The notes under the pieces were generated by a model that made no database searches, was not told where the DNA came from, and saw only the letters and a list, made by a program, of their open reading frames with translations. Shown here in pieces: positions 51,975-61,841 of a stretch of DNA of 64,000 nucleotides. Each line of letters begins with the position of its first letter. The first letter of the stretch is position 1. The stretch is from Planctomycetaceae bacterium (GTDB taxonomy: Bacteria; Planctomycetota; Planctomycetia; Planctomycetales; Planctomycetaceae): NCBI GenBank assembly GCA_020638955.1, contig JACKHO010000001.1, positions 310,001-374,000 on the forward strand, in the 5' to 3' direction. A program made the position numbers and the translations under genes.

Positions 51975-53327
51975 TCAGGCCATAATTGAAGTGAGCACAC
52001 GCCCTTTGGGGACAACTTCAAACGGCCTGCCGAGTGAGTCGTGGATGAGCGTGGTCGAGTCAATGCCCAGCAGGCGGTAGATGGTCGTCATGACATCTCC
52101 CGGGCTGACCGGAGAGTCAATCGGCGTTGCGCCGTGACGGTCACTGGCTCCAAAGACGTAGCCCTGACGGATTCCAGCGCCAGCGAGCATGACGGTGTAG
52201 CAGGAATTCCAGTGATCGCGACCGGCGTTGCCGTTGATTTTCGGTGTGCGACCAAAGTCGCCCAGCACTGCGACCAGTGTTCGGTCCAGCATGTTTCGAT
52301 TGGAAAGGTCCTGCAGTAGACTGCTGCACGCGGCATCGAATTCCGGAAGGAGTCGCGTCTTCAGCGTCTGGAAATTGTTGCCATGCGTATCCCACGTCGC
52401 GTTGGCGTCTGGGGCCCATGACAAGGTGACAAAGCGAGTCCCGGCTTCAATCAGGCGTCGCGCGAGTAATGCACTTTGACCGTAGATGTTCCGACCGTAA
52501 CTTTCACGAAGTGCCTCTGTTTCTTTGCTGAGGTCAAATGCGTCCTGAGTTGCGTTGGATGTCAGCAACTCGAAGACCTGAGACTGAAAATCATCAATGG
52601 CGGTCATCGACCGTTCGTTGGGCAGTGGAAGACCGTTCCCCAGCTGCTCCAGCAACTGGCTGCGATTCTCCAACCGGTCACGAGAAACCGATTGAGGAAG
52701 GTCGAGGTTCTCGACGTGAAAGTCAGCAGCGTTGGGATTATTGAGAACCCAGAAGGGATCGTACGTCTGGCCCATTAATCCACCGAGGAATCCCGGCTGC
52801 AGCGGACCACCGGCACCCTCTTGAGTTTTGTAAGGGAGAGCCACATACGGGAATGTTCGTCGTGTGGGCGGTCGGAATCGGGCCATGACCGATCCCGGTG
52901 AAGGACGGTCGCTGGGTCTCGCTCCGCCACCAAATTCGCCGCGGTCATGCCCTGTTAACGCTGCGTAGACCGCGGCCGCATGAGAATTGTTCACGCCATG
53001 ATTCATCGACCGGATTAACGTGGCTCGATGCATTTGCTGGGCCAGACGCGGCAAATGTTCGCTGACGGAAACCCCGGTCAAACTGCTGCTGATGGGTTGA
53101 AACTCACCTCGAATTTCGGTCGGTGCCTCGGGCTTCATATCCCACATGTCGAGGTGACTGGGGCCGCCATTCAGAAACAGCACAATGCAATGATCAGCCC
53201 GCGCCCCATGGTGTGATTCAGCCAGCAGACTGCTCGTTCCACACAACGCTGGTATTGAGGCAGCCCCAAGACGCAGCAAATGACGCCGCTGAAAGAATCT
53301 TGAGTTGGAATTGTGGCTTTCAACCAT
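51975..53327 (-). CDS. DUF1501 family protein with Tat-like signal
   Basis: 450 residues from ATG 53327 (MVESHNSNSRFFQRRHLLRLG), chosen because QRRHLLRLGAAS is a proper twin-arginine start and AGAGA precedes it; the frame is open to 53528. Motifs: HCIVLFLNGGPSHLDMWDMKPEAP near residue 42, RATLIRSMNHGVNNSHAAAVYAALTG near 100, GTRFVTLSWAPDANATWDTHGNN near 290, LGDFGRTPKINGNAGRDHW near 360. The protein lacks a PSCyt partner and stands between a cold-shock gene and a zinc-ribbon gene. Confidence 0.93.
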   Translation of the reverse strand: MVESHNSNSRFFQRRHLLRLGAASIPALCGTSSLLAESHHGARADHCIVLFLNGGPSHLDMWDMKPEAPTEIRGEFQPISSSLTGVSVSEHLPRLAQQMHRATLIRSMNHGVNNSHAAAVYAALTGHDRGEFGGGARPSDRPSPGSVMARFRPPTRRTFPYVALPYKTQEGAGGPLQPGFLGGLMGQTYDPFWVLNNPNAADFHVENLDLPQSVSRDRLENRSQLLEQLGNGLPLPNERSMTAIDDFQSQVFELLTSNATQDAFDLSKETEALRESYGRNIYGQSALLARRLIEAGTRFVTLSWAPDANATWDTHGNNFQTLKTRLLPEFDAACSSLLQDLSNRNMLDRTLVAVLGDFGRTPKINGNAGRDHWNSCYTVMLAGAGIRQGYVFGASDRHGATPIDSPVSPGDVMTTIYRLLGIDSTTLIHDSLGRPFEVVPKGRVLTSIMA

Positions 53328-53593
53328 TTGGCAAATCTCTTGAAAGACTTGGAACCGTCTTGGTAAGTATATCGCCGAATGGGGGACGCAAGTAAGGGCA
53401 CCTGCTTGCAACAATCCTACCGAACGCCGCTGCGTTCGATGAGGCCGCACATCATAATTCAACTGTCTGGCACTTCGTGCGGAATGGGTGTACAACTCCG
53501 GCTCTCGCTCGGCGTTTGGTAGTAACAATGCACAGGCTGCGTGGCATCATTGTGAGCGGAATGTTTGCATCGAAAAAGTTGTTGGTTTGATTC

Positions 53594-54280
53594 ATGTCTC
53601 AGCCTCTCATTGCCATTTGTCCCGAATGCGAGAAGCAACATCGTCTTCGACCTGAAATGGCTGGTAAACAGTTCCGTTGCAAAGGTTGTGGCCTGCCGGT
53701 GCGGGCACCGGACGAAGTGACCCCACCGAAGTCACGACGAATCCCACCGCGCACGCGACCAGCCAAACCCAAATCGCAACCGGCAGCACGTGACCTCTGG
53801 GATTTTGACGTTGCCGCTGCAGAGGCCGCCGGCCCGGTCATCAAGAAGCGTCGCACAAAGTCGAAGAGGAGGTCTCGCGACGATGACTATGACGATGAAT
53901 ATGACGATGACGACGATTCAAATTTCCTGCCCAACGGGCGAGTCGCCCTCATTCTCGGCCTGGTGTTCCTTGCGTTTTACATTGTCGCTATTTTTGTCAT
54001 GCCTATTCGAATCATGATGTTCGGCGTCATGCTGCTCATGGGAATTCTGATGTTGACCATCAGCGGATTTGGAATTGTCATTGCCGCATTTTCCGAAGAT
54101 GCCACAACTGGCCTCATGGTCCTGTTCATTCCGTTCTACATTTACCTTTACATGTACAACAGTTATCGCGAAAACTGGAAAATCATCATGCTTGGCCCAC
54201 TGGGAATGCTCATCATTGCCGGGACCTTCCCCATGATGATGCTGGGTGCACTCGTGGATGTGGCCTCAAGAGCCCAGTGA
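53594..54280 (+). CDS. Membrane protein with N-terminal zinc ribbon
   Basis: 228 residues. CPECEKQHRLRPEMAGKQFRC (positions 9-29; C9-x2-C12 and C29-x2-C32) is the planctomycete zinc-ribbon start, followed by a basic/Pro linker and an acidic DDDYDDEYDDDDDS stretch near residue 100. The second half has about four hydrophobic helices: LILGLVFLAFYIVAIFV, IRIMMFGVMLLMGILML, ATTGLMVLFIPFYIYLY, LGPLGMLIIAGTFPMMML. Function unknown; I have seen the layout only as a planctomycete hypothetical. Confidence 0.85.
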   Translation: MSQPLIAICPECEKQHRLRPEMAGKQFRCKGCGLPVRAPDEVTPPKSRRIPPRTRPAKPKSQPAARDLWDFDVAAAEAAGPVIKKRRTKSKRRSRDDDYDDEYDDDDDSNFLPNGRVALILGLVFLAFYIVAIFVMPIRIMMFGVMLLMGILMLTISGFGIVIAAFSEDATTGLMVLFIPFYIYLYMYNSYRENWKIIMLGPLGMLIIAGTFPMMMLGALVDVASRAQ

Positions 54281-54311
54281 CCAGATCACTTGGCCGCTCA
54301 AACAGGGCAAC

Positions 54312-55076
54312 CTAAAAGTCGCCCAAAGGTTCCCCTCCGGCGGGAGTCGCCAATGCCTGAAGCACGGTCGGGTCGATGTCACTGTCGATGAATTTGGCAG
54401 ATCCGTCCACAAAGAGAAACTGGCAGCCAGGCTTTCCCCAGCAACCATTGAACTGATTTGGTGTCGGGCCAATTCCATCTGCCGGGTCACGCAAATTCGT
54501 AGGATCGCCCCAACGTTTGAATCCGTGTGTCACTTCTCCGACCGCAATCGTATTGCTCGCTCCATCGTGGACTTGCTGGAAAGACATGCCATAGTGTGCG
54601 GGAAACATGTGGACATTTCCCGCGTAGTATGACGTGCTTGGATCGGGCTGAGTCATTACGCCAGGATTCCGGTAGGCGGGCACCACCTGCTGGTAAGCAT
54701 GACTATTCTGGGCCGACTCCCAACCTTCATTAAAATCAATTTGCTGGTACAGCGGTGCCGCGTCGACGTAGGGAAGCAGGCGTGCCTGCCAACTACCAAG
54801 GGACACGCCATCCTCCCGTACGACATCGCCGGGCGGAAACATGTTGTACGTTTCATGGTAGTTGTGTAGTGCCAGGCCAATTTGCTTGAGGCCATTCTTC
54901 GACTGCGTCTGACGCGCTGCTTGGCGGGCTGCCGGAACCCCTAAGATGGTCAATCCCACGCAGCCGATGATGCAAAAGCCTGCCACAGTCCCCAGGGCGA
55001 TAATAATGAGCCCAACGCTGGGCCCGCTCATTTTGGATCGCTTCTTGCGTTTTCGCGACGAGTCATTTCGAGCCAT
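54312..55076 (-). CDS. DUF1559 protein with pseudopilin-like features
   Basis: 254 residues. Basic N-terminus then a hydrophobic helix near residues 18-45 (VGLIIIALGTVAGFCIIG); unlike most DUF1559 proteins the G-F-T-L-x-E cleavage site is not clear. NGLKQIGLALHNYHETYNMFPPG near residue 65 and the family box FQQVHDGASNTIAVGE near 170 are typical, as is the closing QFLFVDGSAKFIDSDIDPTVLQALATPAGGE. Secreted or membrane-bound; molecular role unknown. Confidence 0.9.
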   Translation of the reverse strand: MARNDSSRKRKKRSKMSGPSVGLIIIALGTVAGFCIIGCVGLTILGVPAARQAARQTQSKNGLKQIGLALHNYHETYNMFPPGDVVREDGVSLGSWQARLLPYVDAAPLYQQIDFNEGWESAQNSHAYQQVVPAYRNPGVMTQPDPSTSYYAGNVHMFPAHYGMSFQQVHDGASNTIAVGEVTHGFKRWGDPTNLRDPADGIGPTPNQFNGCWGKPGCQFLFVDGSAKFIDSDIDPTVLQALATPAGGEPLGDF

Positions 55077-55383
55077 GTTTGTTCCAGCCAGGCATCAATT
55101 CAAGTTCGGGTAATCCAAAAGTGTAGGTCGACCTTCGGGATTTATCGGGCAGTTTCCTCATTGCGAAAGTAGGAAGAGCCCCCCAATTCGCCGAAGAGCA
55201 TGGAGTATGGGGGCCGTGTTGGTACCGTGCAAGTAATGGACGGGCATTGTCTGGAGATGGAGATTTCCCCGTCATTGTTCGCAAGAATACCGTCCAGCAC
55301 CCTTCGATCAACCGCAGCACGGACATCCCTTGTCCGTGGGCGAGCACTGTTGTGGCGGGAGGATTTGGACTTTCGTCTTCCGC
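55077..55383. other. Intergenic stretch of about 300 bases
   Basis: Between the DUF1559 gene and the end of the giant kinase gene, both on the minus strand. Frames here are short shadows; no RNA-like cloverleaf or strong hairpin was identified. A promoter for the DUF1559 gene is expected. Confidence 0.45.
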
Positions 55384-58300
55384 TTACTCTGTTCCTTCGA
55401 GATGCCATACCCCATCATTTCCAAGGACGACCGAGATTTGACGCGACGGCAACAGAAACTTTTCAATGCGCCACTTCCCCTGATGTTTCCTGGCCTCAAA
55501 CGTTGCTGTACCGACATAGAGTTTCGGGGCGTTAAAAGTGACTTTTCCCTGTGCGACGTCATCGGTCGAGTTTGTGATTTTGCATTCCGTAATGTAGTCG
55601 GGCTGAATAATGCTTAAGTAGCCCTTTGAGCGGCTTGGGGACATTGCGTGAGCGATGTCGCCCGGTTTCGGAAATCCCTCCACGAGGAATTTGAAGTCAT
55701 TCGCATCCTCGGGGGACTGGTCTCGGATATCGAGATTCATCAGGATCAGCGACAGAGACTTGCTCTTGATGGATTCGGCGGAAGGGCTGCCATGCAGAAT
55801 CTGGAAATCGTCATTGCTGATGGAGGCTGCCTCCGGAATTAACGAGCGAGCAAGTTCCTCAGTGAGTGGGCCATCCTGGTATTTGCCATCGGCGTCCGCG
55901 GCAGGAGTCATGTCTGGCTTGACGCGTTTCAGTGTCAGTACAACGTCGTTGACCGAGTTTGGCTGCGAGTCGAAGGCTGTTGGTCGTTCATCCGTGTTTT
56001 CGGAGAAGCAAATTCTCAAGGTGTCTCCCTGCAAGTCATAAATCCCGGGCTTTGTAAGCCCGTCGTTGGTCATGTCGATGGACTTGGGTGTCGTCGAAGG
56101 GTCGAGAGTGTAGGTGGACTCGTTTTCTCTACCGGCGATCGACATGGTCATGGACTCATTGGTAATCACCATACGAATGTCCTTGATGGCCTCTGGTGGG
56201 CCAGTGCGGCCACTGTCTTCCGCAAAGATGACTTGCCACTCACCTTGGATTGCTTCCGCATCTGACACAGTGCCCTCGTTATTCGCCGTTGGCTGATTTG
56301 GAGCGAACCAGTCTGGTACATCTACTTCGTCCTTGGCGACCCATTCAATTTCCAGTGCGATAAACCGGGCGTTGCCCTTCGAAGCCTCTATCATCGATTC
56401 CGTACGACGACCATAGGTGAGGTCTCCACTCCAGTCAGCAAGGTGATAGAGAATGGTCGGCTCATCCCATGCCAGGTCGCCACCGTTCACAACGGGCGTG
56501 ACTTGAAACGTTCCCTTGACCGCCAGCGGGCCACCTTTACTGCGACTGAACTGCATGTCGTCTGATGCGATTTCCAGACTTGTCGTCATCGACTCTGGTT
56601 CGTTCTCCAACTTGGTCTGTGACAATGTCAAATCGATAGTCGACGACTCTGTACCATTGGCTCGCAGCACACTTTCGCTGGCGACTTCCAGTTCTCCGTT
56701 CGCAATATGCAGCAAGCGAACCCGCATGGCTTCCACCTTCTGCGTCGTGAGTTGCCAGTGGTGACCGTTCTTCGCATTGTAGCTCTCAACATGGACATTT
56801 GGTCGCGCGCCAGCGGCGACGCGAGAGTTGCCTTCCTCATCTGGAGTCAGCTGCCGAGTCCCCTCCAGGAACTCGCGAACGTTGCTGTTGTCCCGGGCAA
56901 GTTGCTCCTTGAGAACCTGAGCATATGCTGAGACGCGGTCCGTATCCCTTACCAGCGATTCTGGAGCGGGCAGCCCGCTGGGGAGTTCTACGTCAATCTG
57001 ATTCCAAACGGCACGATTCGACGTGACGTCAAGGAGAAACAGTTTGCCTCGCGAGGCATCACGAGCTTTTCCATCAACCTTCAGCTCAGTGGATTTGAAT
57101 TGAGCGCGGCTCACATGGACATCAAGGTCCAGTTTGATCCCTTTGCCGTCAATGTAGAAGCCGTCTCTGAGTGTTGCGGTTCTTCCATCGAACTGTACGC
57201 CGGCGTCGGCTACACCCGAAGCCTGGCTCAAGTCGGTGCCGTTGTGGCGAACAAGGACAATGTACGTGAAGCCACGCTTGCCGGAAGGGTCTTCGTACAT
57301 GCCGAACATCACGCCCGGTTCATCTTGTTTCAGATAAGAGTTTCCGGCCGAGAAGTACCATCCCTCACCGTCAATTCCTGCGCCGCCAGTGACCATTGAA
57401 TAAGGTTCACTAGACCGCGAAGGAGCGAAGCCGAAATAGGTGACAGCGCCGACCAGAATGACCGCGATGATCAGTTTGAGATCTACAGCCCACTTGGAAT
57501 TGCCTTTGTCCTCGTGTGGACTTGTCTGAAGATGTTGCACGCCAGTCAGAACTCCTGCAATTGAGGAGAGCACGACGGAAGCAACCAGATAAAACAACGT
57601 GCGATCGGGCTCGGCGACGCTGGTTTCGCCAGAAAAGAAGAACAAGTCCAGACAGAAGAATGCGACAGGAACCAACGACAAGTAGAAGAGCCATTTGGCC
57701 GCTACAGAGAGCCAGTTGGGGCCCATGTCGCCCGCCGCAGCGTTTTGTCCACCTGCATTCTCGTTACCTCCACCATCGGACGGCACCAGTTCCTGCGGCC
57801 CGTCCGTGACCGGTTGCCATGTTCGCAGGAAGTCTTCGAGGGCGTTGGCAACTTCACTCGGCGTGAGGTAACGCTCGTCCGGATTCTTAGCCATCATCTT
57901 AGTGATCATGGCAATGAGCTCATCGGGGACATCATCTCGAAGCGTCTTCAATGAGTCCGGCTCAACTTGTGCGTGACTCTTGAGTTTGTGCATCACACTG
58001 CCGTCAGCGAACGGCGGACGCCCCGACAGCAGGTAGTACATTGTCGCCCCGAGACTGTAGATGTCGCTGCGAATGTCAACCTGACGGGCGTCGTTCGCTT
58101 GCTCCGGCGAAATGAAATCGGGTGTGCCCATGATGGCGCCAGCGGCCGTCAAATCTCCGCGAACCTCAACTGAATCAGTGCCGGGAATTGCCTCAGGTGA
58201 AAGTGAGGCGAGGCCAAAGTCGAGGATTTTTACGGTGCCATCCGCCGTGACCATCAGGTTGTGGGGTTTCACGTCGCGGTGGACCATTCCGCGTTCGTGG

Positions 58301-58923
58301 GCATGTTGCAGTCCCATCGCGGCCTGCCTGATGTAGTTGCAGGCGTCGACGACTGACAGAGCCCCCTGCTCTTTCACAATCTGCGAAAGGTCAACTCCAT
58401 CGACGTACTCCATGACCATGAAGTGGTAGTCGCCAGCCTGGTCGGCGTCGTGCGAAGTGACGACGTTCGGATGCGAAAGCTGGGCGGCGGCCTTCACCTC
58501 CCTGTGAAACCGATTGACCGCTTCGGTCTTACGAAACAGGTCACGGTTAATGACTTTTAGTGCGACTCTCCGCTCCATTTTGCGGTGAAGGGCTTCGTAG
58601 ACGTCTCCCATTCCGCCTTTGCCAATGAGTCTGACAATTTCATAGCGAGGATGCTCGGCCAGTGCTGGAGGAATGTCTCCGCCACGCACAGACGGGCGAG
58701 AGCCTATCTCAAATTGGTCCAAGGTGTCCCCGGTCTGCAACTGCTGAGCTTCCTGGAGGAGGTCGATAAACGTGTCATGCGATGACATGTTGACGATGGT
58801 CTCACAGCAAGGCTCGCACTCACTGATGTGCGAGTCGATCGCAGCAGCTCTCTCTTCAGGAAGATGGCCAAGACTGTAGGCACTCAGCTCTTCCTGGCTA
58901 GGATGGAGGGCCTGCTGGTTCAT
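55384..58923 (-). CDS. Large Ser/Thr kinase with anti-sigma-like zinc finger and TIGR03067-like part
   Basis: 1179 residues. H32-x3-C36-x2-C39 (SHISECEPCC) is an anti-sigma-type zinc finger. Kinase domain about 94-370: GKGGMG 101-106, Lys 123, HRD 215-217, DFG 235-237, then GTPDFISPEQ. Hydrophobic segments follow near 410-500 (LSVAAKWLFYLSLVPVAFFCLDLFF, VASVVLSSIAGVLTGV, LIIAVILVGAVTYFG), so the C-terminal half is probably outside the membrane. The GEWQVIFAEDSGRTGPPEAIKDIRMVI region near 910 is TIGR03067-like. An ECF sigma gene lies 124 bases upstream, the common regulatory pairing. All catalytic residues are present. Confidence 0.92.
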   Translation of the reverse strand: MNQQALHPSQEELSAYSLGHLPEERAAAIDSHISECEPCCETIVNMSSHDTFIDLLQEAQQLQTGDTLDQFEIGSRPSVRGGDIPPALAEHPRYEIVRLIGKGGMGDVYEALHRKMERRVALKVINRDLFRKTEAVNRFHREVKAAAQLSHPNVVTSHDADQAGDYHFMVMEYVDGVDLSQIVKEQGALSVVDACNYIRQAAMGLQHAHERGMVHRDVKPHNLMVTADGTVKILDFGLASLSPEAIPGTDSVEVRGDLTAAGAIMGTPDFISPEQANDARQVDIRSDIYSLGATMYYLLSGRPPFADGSVMHKLKSHAQVEPDSLKTLRDDVPDELIAMITKMMAKNPDERYLTPSEVANALEDFLRTWQPVTDGPQELVPSDGGGNENAGGQNAAAGDMGPNWLSVAAKWLFYLSLVPVAFFCLDLFFFSGETSVAEPDRTLFYLVASVVLSSIAGVLTGVQHLQTSPHEDKGNSKWAVDLKLIIAVILVGAVTYFGFAPSRSSEPYSMVTGGAGIDGEGWYFSAGNSYLKQDEPGVMFGMYEDPSGKRGFTYIVLVRHNGTDLSQASGVADAGVQFDGRTATLRDGFYIDGKGIKLDLDVHVSRAQFKSTELKVDGKARDASRGKLFLLDVTSNRAVWNQIDVELPSGLPAPESLVRDTDRVSAYAQVLKEQLARDNSNVREFLEGTRQLTPDEEGNSRVAAGARPNVHVESYNAKNGHHWQLTTQKVEAMRVRLLHIANGELEVASESVLRANGTESSTIDLTLSQTKLENEPESMTTSLEIASDDMQFSRSKGGPLAVKGTFQVTPVVNGGDLAWDEPTILYHLADWSGDLTYGRRTESMIEASKGNARFIALEIEWVAKDEVDVPDWFAPNQPTANNEGTVSDAEAIQGEWQVIFAEDSGRTGPPEAIKDIRMVITNESMTMSIAGRENESTYTLDPSTTPKSIDMTNDGLTKPGIYDLQGDTLRICFSENTDERPTAFDSQPNSVNDVVLTLKRVKPDMTPAADADGKYQDGPLTEELARSLIPEAASISNDDFQILHGSPSAESIKSKSLSLILMNLDIRDQSPEDANDFKFLVEGFPKPGDIAHAMSPSRSKGYLSIIQPDYITECKITNSTDDVAQGKVTFNAPKLYVGTATFEARKHQGKWRIEKFLLPSRQISVVLGNDGVWHLEGTE

Positions 58924-59047
58924 GAATCACTCCTGAAAAGCGGTTCCGCTGTTCTCGTTTCAAGTTGGCGTCGGACCAGGTCACCGGCTTCGGTCGAAAT
59001 GGTTCCATTGGTCCTCAACAATGAAGACCAGAACACGCGAATTCTTG

Positions 59048-59659
59048 TCAGCTTTTCCCGAGAAATTCCGAAGAAGACTCGACAATCCCTTCTGACTCCT
59101 GTCGCAACCTGCGTGTGACACGAGATTTAGCAAGGCACACGGCATTCAGGGAAATTCCCAGTTCCTGGGCAACATCGCCCGGTTTGGCTCCGTCCAGCAC
59201 AACTCGTCGAAACGCTTTCCAAGTCGTTGACTCGAACTGCGGCTCGACGATTGCCAGCAGTTGCTGAAGCACGTATTGGTCGTGCTCTCGATTCCATAGA
59301 ACGGTGATTTGGCTGGCGGGATCGTCCAAAAGTGCCAACCTGGCATCGATGTCGGATTCGCCCCGAGCCTGGGGATTACGGTCTCGAAATCGCCAGAACT
59401 TGCGAAGCCGATTCACCATAATGGCCTTCAGCCAACCACGAAATGCTCCGGGCTGTCCAGCGTGCTCAAACTTGCCGAGATCCTTCGACACGGCCAGCAG
59501 CACCTCTTGGACGAGATCGTCCGCGTCATTGGCCTGCACGTCGTACTTCCGCAGCCACGCGTTAATGAGCGGCGTGTAGAGTCGCACGAGTCGATCCCAG
59601 CTTTCCGACTCGGGAGATTGACGCAGGCGGCTGAGCAAACTGAGGGACGTTTCGTTCAT
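59048..59659 (-). CDS. ECF-type RNA polymerase sigma factor
   Basis: 203 residues. Sigma-2 region has LVRLYTPLINAWLRKYDVQANDADDLVQEVLLAVSKDLGKF (position 26-66), including the DDLVQEV core; RGWLKAIMVNRLRKFWR near 75 matches region 2.4. Region 4 helix-turn-helix is AFRRVVLDGAKPGDVAQELGISLNAVCLAKSRVTRRLRQ near 148-188. The downstream kinase with anti-sigma-like finger may control it by phosphorylation or by sequestration, as in other planctomycete sigma-kinase pairs. Confidence 0.92.
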   Translation of the reverse strand: MNETSLSLLSRLRQSPESESWDRLVRLYTPLINAWLRKYDVQANDADDLVQEVLLAVSKDLGKFEHAGQPGAFRGWLKAIMVNRLRKFWRFRDRNPQARGESDIDARLALLDDPASQITVLWNREHDQYVLQQLLAIVEPQFESTTWKAFRRVVLDGAKPGDVAQELGISLNAVCLAKSRVTRRLRQESEGIVESSSEFLGKS

Positions 59660-59721
59660 TATTAGGATGTTGTCGTTAACTCATGTCAGTCGCAAGCGGT
59701 CCTCCCGTTTGCAACAACAAC

Positions 59722-60204
59722 TTACTTCTCTGGAAACTTTGACTGAGCATCAAGATGGATGTGACTCAAAATGTGTGTGATGGTTGTTTGTGCCTCCTCG
59801 GCTTCTTTCCCCGAGCTTTGTGGTGAGGCGATGATGGATTGAAGGACTGGTAGCAGACGCACCCTGTCGTTCCCAAGTTCAGGCGAAAACATCACTGCAA
59901 CGGCAGCTTCACCTTTGTTGTCGCTCTGCATCATGTCTATCAACACGTCAGTACCCGCATCGGTGCCTCCCACCGCTATCAACTGTTTAAAATTGGCGTC
60001 TGACTCCGAAAACGAGAGTTTTCCGCCCCGCTCAATTTCGTCTGCCACCGTACGTCGGAACGACTGCTTGAGCCATGCAATGCGAATGGTCTGAAGATTT
60101 GCAATTCCAAACCCAACGATCATGCCCAGGATGAGCATGACTACGAGCGGCCACCATTTTGTCTGGTGACTTTGGGGTACTGGCTCGTCGTAGGTCCGCT
60201 GCAT
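59722..60204 (-). CDS. Hypothetical membrane-anchored protein, 160 residues
   Basis: Hydrophobic helix near residues 18-38 (WWPLVVMLILGMIVGFGIA), remainder outside or inside undetermined. The rest is helical, with GGTDAGTDVLIDMMQSDNKGEAAVAVMFSPELG, reminiscent of a small HEAT-like repeat. It starts six bases after the ubiX stop, so the two are probably co-transcribed. Function unknown. Confidence 0.7.
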   Translation of the reverse strand: MQRTYDEPVPQSHQTKWWPLVVMLILGMIVGFGIANLQTIRIAWLKQSFRRTVADEIERGGKLSFSESDANFKQLIAVGGTDAGTDVLIDMMQSDNKGEAAVAVMFSPELGNDRVRLLPVLQSIIASPQSSGKEAEEAQTTITHILSHIHLDAQSKFPEK

Positions 60205-60210
60205 TTTAAA

Positions 60211-60834
60211 TCACCCTTCACCGCCCCAACGGCTTGTAAGGGAAATGTCTAATCCCAGGTGATCACAAATGCGGTTGACCAGAAAGTCGATGAGGTCATC
60301 GAGGGATTGGGGACGATGATAAAATCCCGGCATGGCGGGGAGGACGATTCCGCCTGCGTCGGTCAAGTGCAGCATGTTCTCCAAATGAACTCGGCCGAGC
60401 GGAGTTTCCCGGGGAACGACGATGAGCTTGCGACGTTCTTTCAAATGTACGTCGGCGGCGCGGTGGATGAGGTTGGTGGACATTCCCTGAGCCACGGCAG
60501 CGAGGGTGCCCATCGAGCAGGGGCAAATAATCATGCCGTCACTACGAGCGGAGCCACTGGCGACCGGGGCAGAAAAGTTGGTGAGTGTGTGGTGCTTCAC
60601 CCAGCCGGGATTTGCAGCGGCGTTCGGAACGGGACGGGCTTTGTAATTGAGGAGTTGGGGAACGTCGATTTGATCGGCGGAGAAATCGAGTCCCACTTCC
60701 TCGACGAGCACGCGGGTGGCTGCGTAAGACATCAACAAATGAATGTTGTGCCCGCTGGCATGCAGCACCTGCAGCAGTCGCAGTGCATACGGTGCACCAC
60801 TCGCTCCGGTCATTGCCAGCACATATGTCGCCAT
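60211..60834 (-). CDS. ubiX: Flavin prenyltransferase UbiX
   Basis: Makes prenylated FMN, the cofactor of UbiD-type decarboxylases. 207 residues, normal length. Family motifs: LAMTGASGAPYALRLLQVL near residue 6 (FMN binding), APVASGSARSDGMIICPCSMGTLAAVAQGMSTNLIHRAADVHLKERRKLIVVPRETPL across 88-145, then HLENMLHLTDAGGIVLPAMPGFYHRPQ. UbiD is not in the window. The divergent TPR gene starts at 60972. Confidence 0.95.
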   Translation of the reverse strand: MATYVLAMTGASGAPYALRLLQVLHASGHNIHLLMSYAATRVLVEEVGLDFSADQIDVPQLLNYKARPVPNAAANPGWVKHHTLTNFSAPVASGSARSDGMIICPCSMGTLAAVAQGMSTNLIHRAADVHLKERRKLIVVPRETPLGRVHLENMLHLTDAGGIVLPAMPGFYHRPQSLDDLIDFLVNRICDHLGLDISLTSRWGGEG

Positions 60835-60971
60835 TGCCAGTGTCCCTCTGAGATTCTTGTCCGACGATGATAGGCGCGCGACGCATTGGTGTCGAACTGT
60901 TCCGCGTTAAGTCGAGCGACAGGCTTCACATTGGACGTCTGGCGTGCCATGATGGAGATGTCAATTGTCAG

Positions 60972-61805
60972 ATGTTTATGAAGGCAGGCGGAATGTGGTT
61001 GCTGGCCCAAGGCCCTGAAGGAGGAGAGGCGTTACCCATCGAATTCACGTGGGTCGACTACGTGGTCTCTCTGCTGGGGAGCGTCAGCAGCTTGGCCTAT
61101 TTTGCGTTTCTGATTTGGATGGTGGTGTATTGCGTGCGACGCGATCCGGATCAGGGACGCTGGCTGTGGATTCTGCTGATTTTTCAGCCTTTTGGTCCGT
61201 TCATTTACTTCTTCGCCCGCTACCTGCCGAGCGCCAGTTTCAGACTGCCCGGCTTTCTGAAACAGTGGTCACGCGGTGGAGAAATACGCAAACTCGAAAT
61301 TGCGGCGGCGCAAATCGGGAATCCGCATCAGTACATCCAGTTGGGTGAGGCACTGCTGGACGTGGGGCGGAATCAGGATGCCAGCAAGGCGTTCCGAAAG
61401 GCGCTTGACAAAGAGAAAGACAACCTCCCTGCCCTCTGGGGCCGTGCCCAGGCTGACTTTCAGTTAAAAGAATTCAGTGACGCCAAGGAGGCTTTGCAGC
61501 GGGCACTTGCCATCGATCCCAAATATAAGTTTGGCGATACCTCGTTGCTGTTGGCGAAGAGTCTGAATGCACTGGAGGAATTTGACGAGGCACGCAATCA
61601 CCTGGTGGTCCATGTGCGCCAATGGCGGCAGCCGGAGGGATTGTTCCTGCTGGCAACATTGGAAGAGCAAGCTGGAAACAATGAGGAAGCCCGCAAGCAC
61701 TTGGAAGCACTCTTGATGGAACTCGAAGCCAGCCCGCCGGCAATTGCCCGCAAGCATTTGTTCTGGCGGGGACGAGCGAAACGACTCTTGCGACGCGTGC
61801 GGTAG
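60972..61805 (+). CDS. Membrane protein with PLDc_N-like part and TPR repeats
   Basis: 277 residues from ATG 60972 (the frame is open to 60867). Two hydrophobic helices at about residues 27-45 (LLGSVSSLAYFAFLIWMVV) and 57-75 (LWILLIFQPFGPFIYFFAR), the second of which matches the cardiolipin-synthase N-terminal (PLDc_N) pattern. TPR repeats follow from 100: QYIQLGEALLDVGRNQDASKAFRKAL, PALWGRAQADFQLKEFSDAKEALQRAL. Unknown function; the same layout is common in planctomycetes. Confidence 0.82.
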   Translation: MFMKAGGMWLLAQGPEGGEALPIEFTWVDYVVSLLGSVSSLAYFAFLIWMVVYCVRRDPDQGRWLWILLIFQPFGPFIYFFARYLPSASFRLPGFLKQWSRGGEIRKLEIAAAQIGNPHQYIQLGEALLDVGRNQDASKAFRKALDKEKDNLPALWGRAQADFQLKEFSDAKEALQRALAIDPKYKFGDTSLLLAKSLNALEEFDEARNHLVVHVRQWRQPEGLFLLATLEEQAGNNEEARKHLEALLMELEASPPAIARKHLFWRGRAKRLLRRVR

Positions 61806-61841
61806 TTGTTTCGGCAACAACTTACGTTGCAACATGTTATG

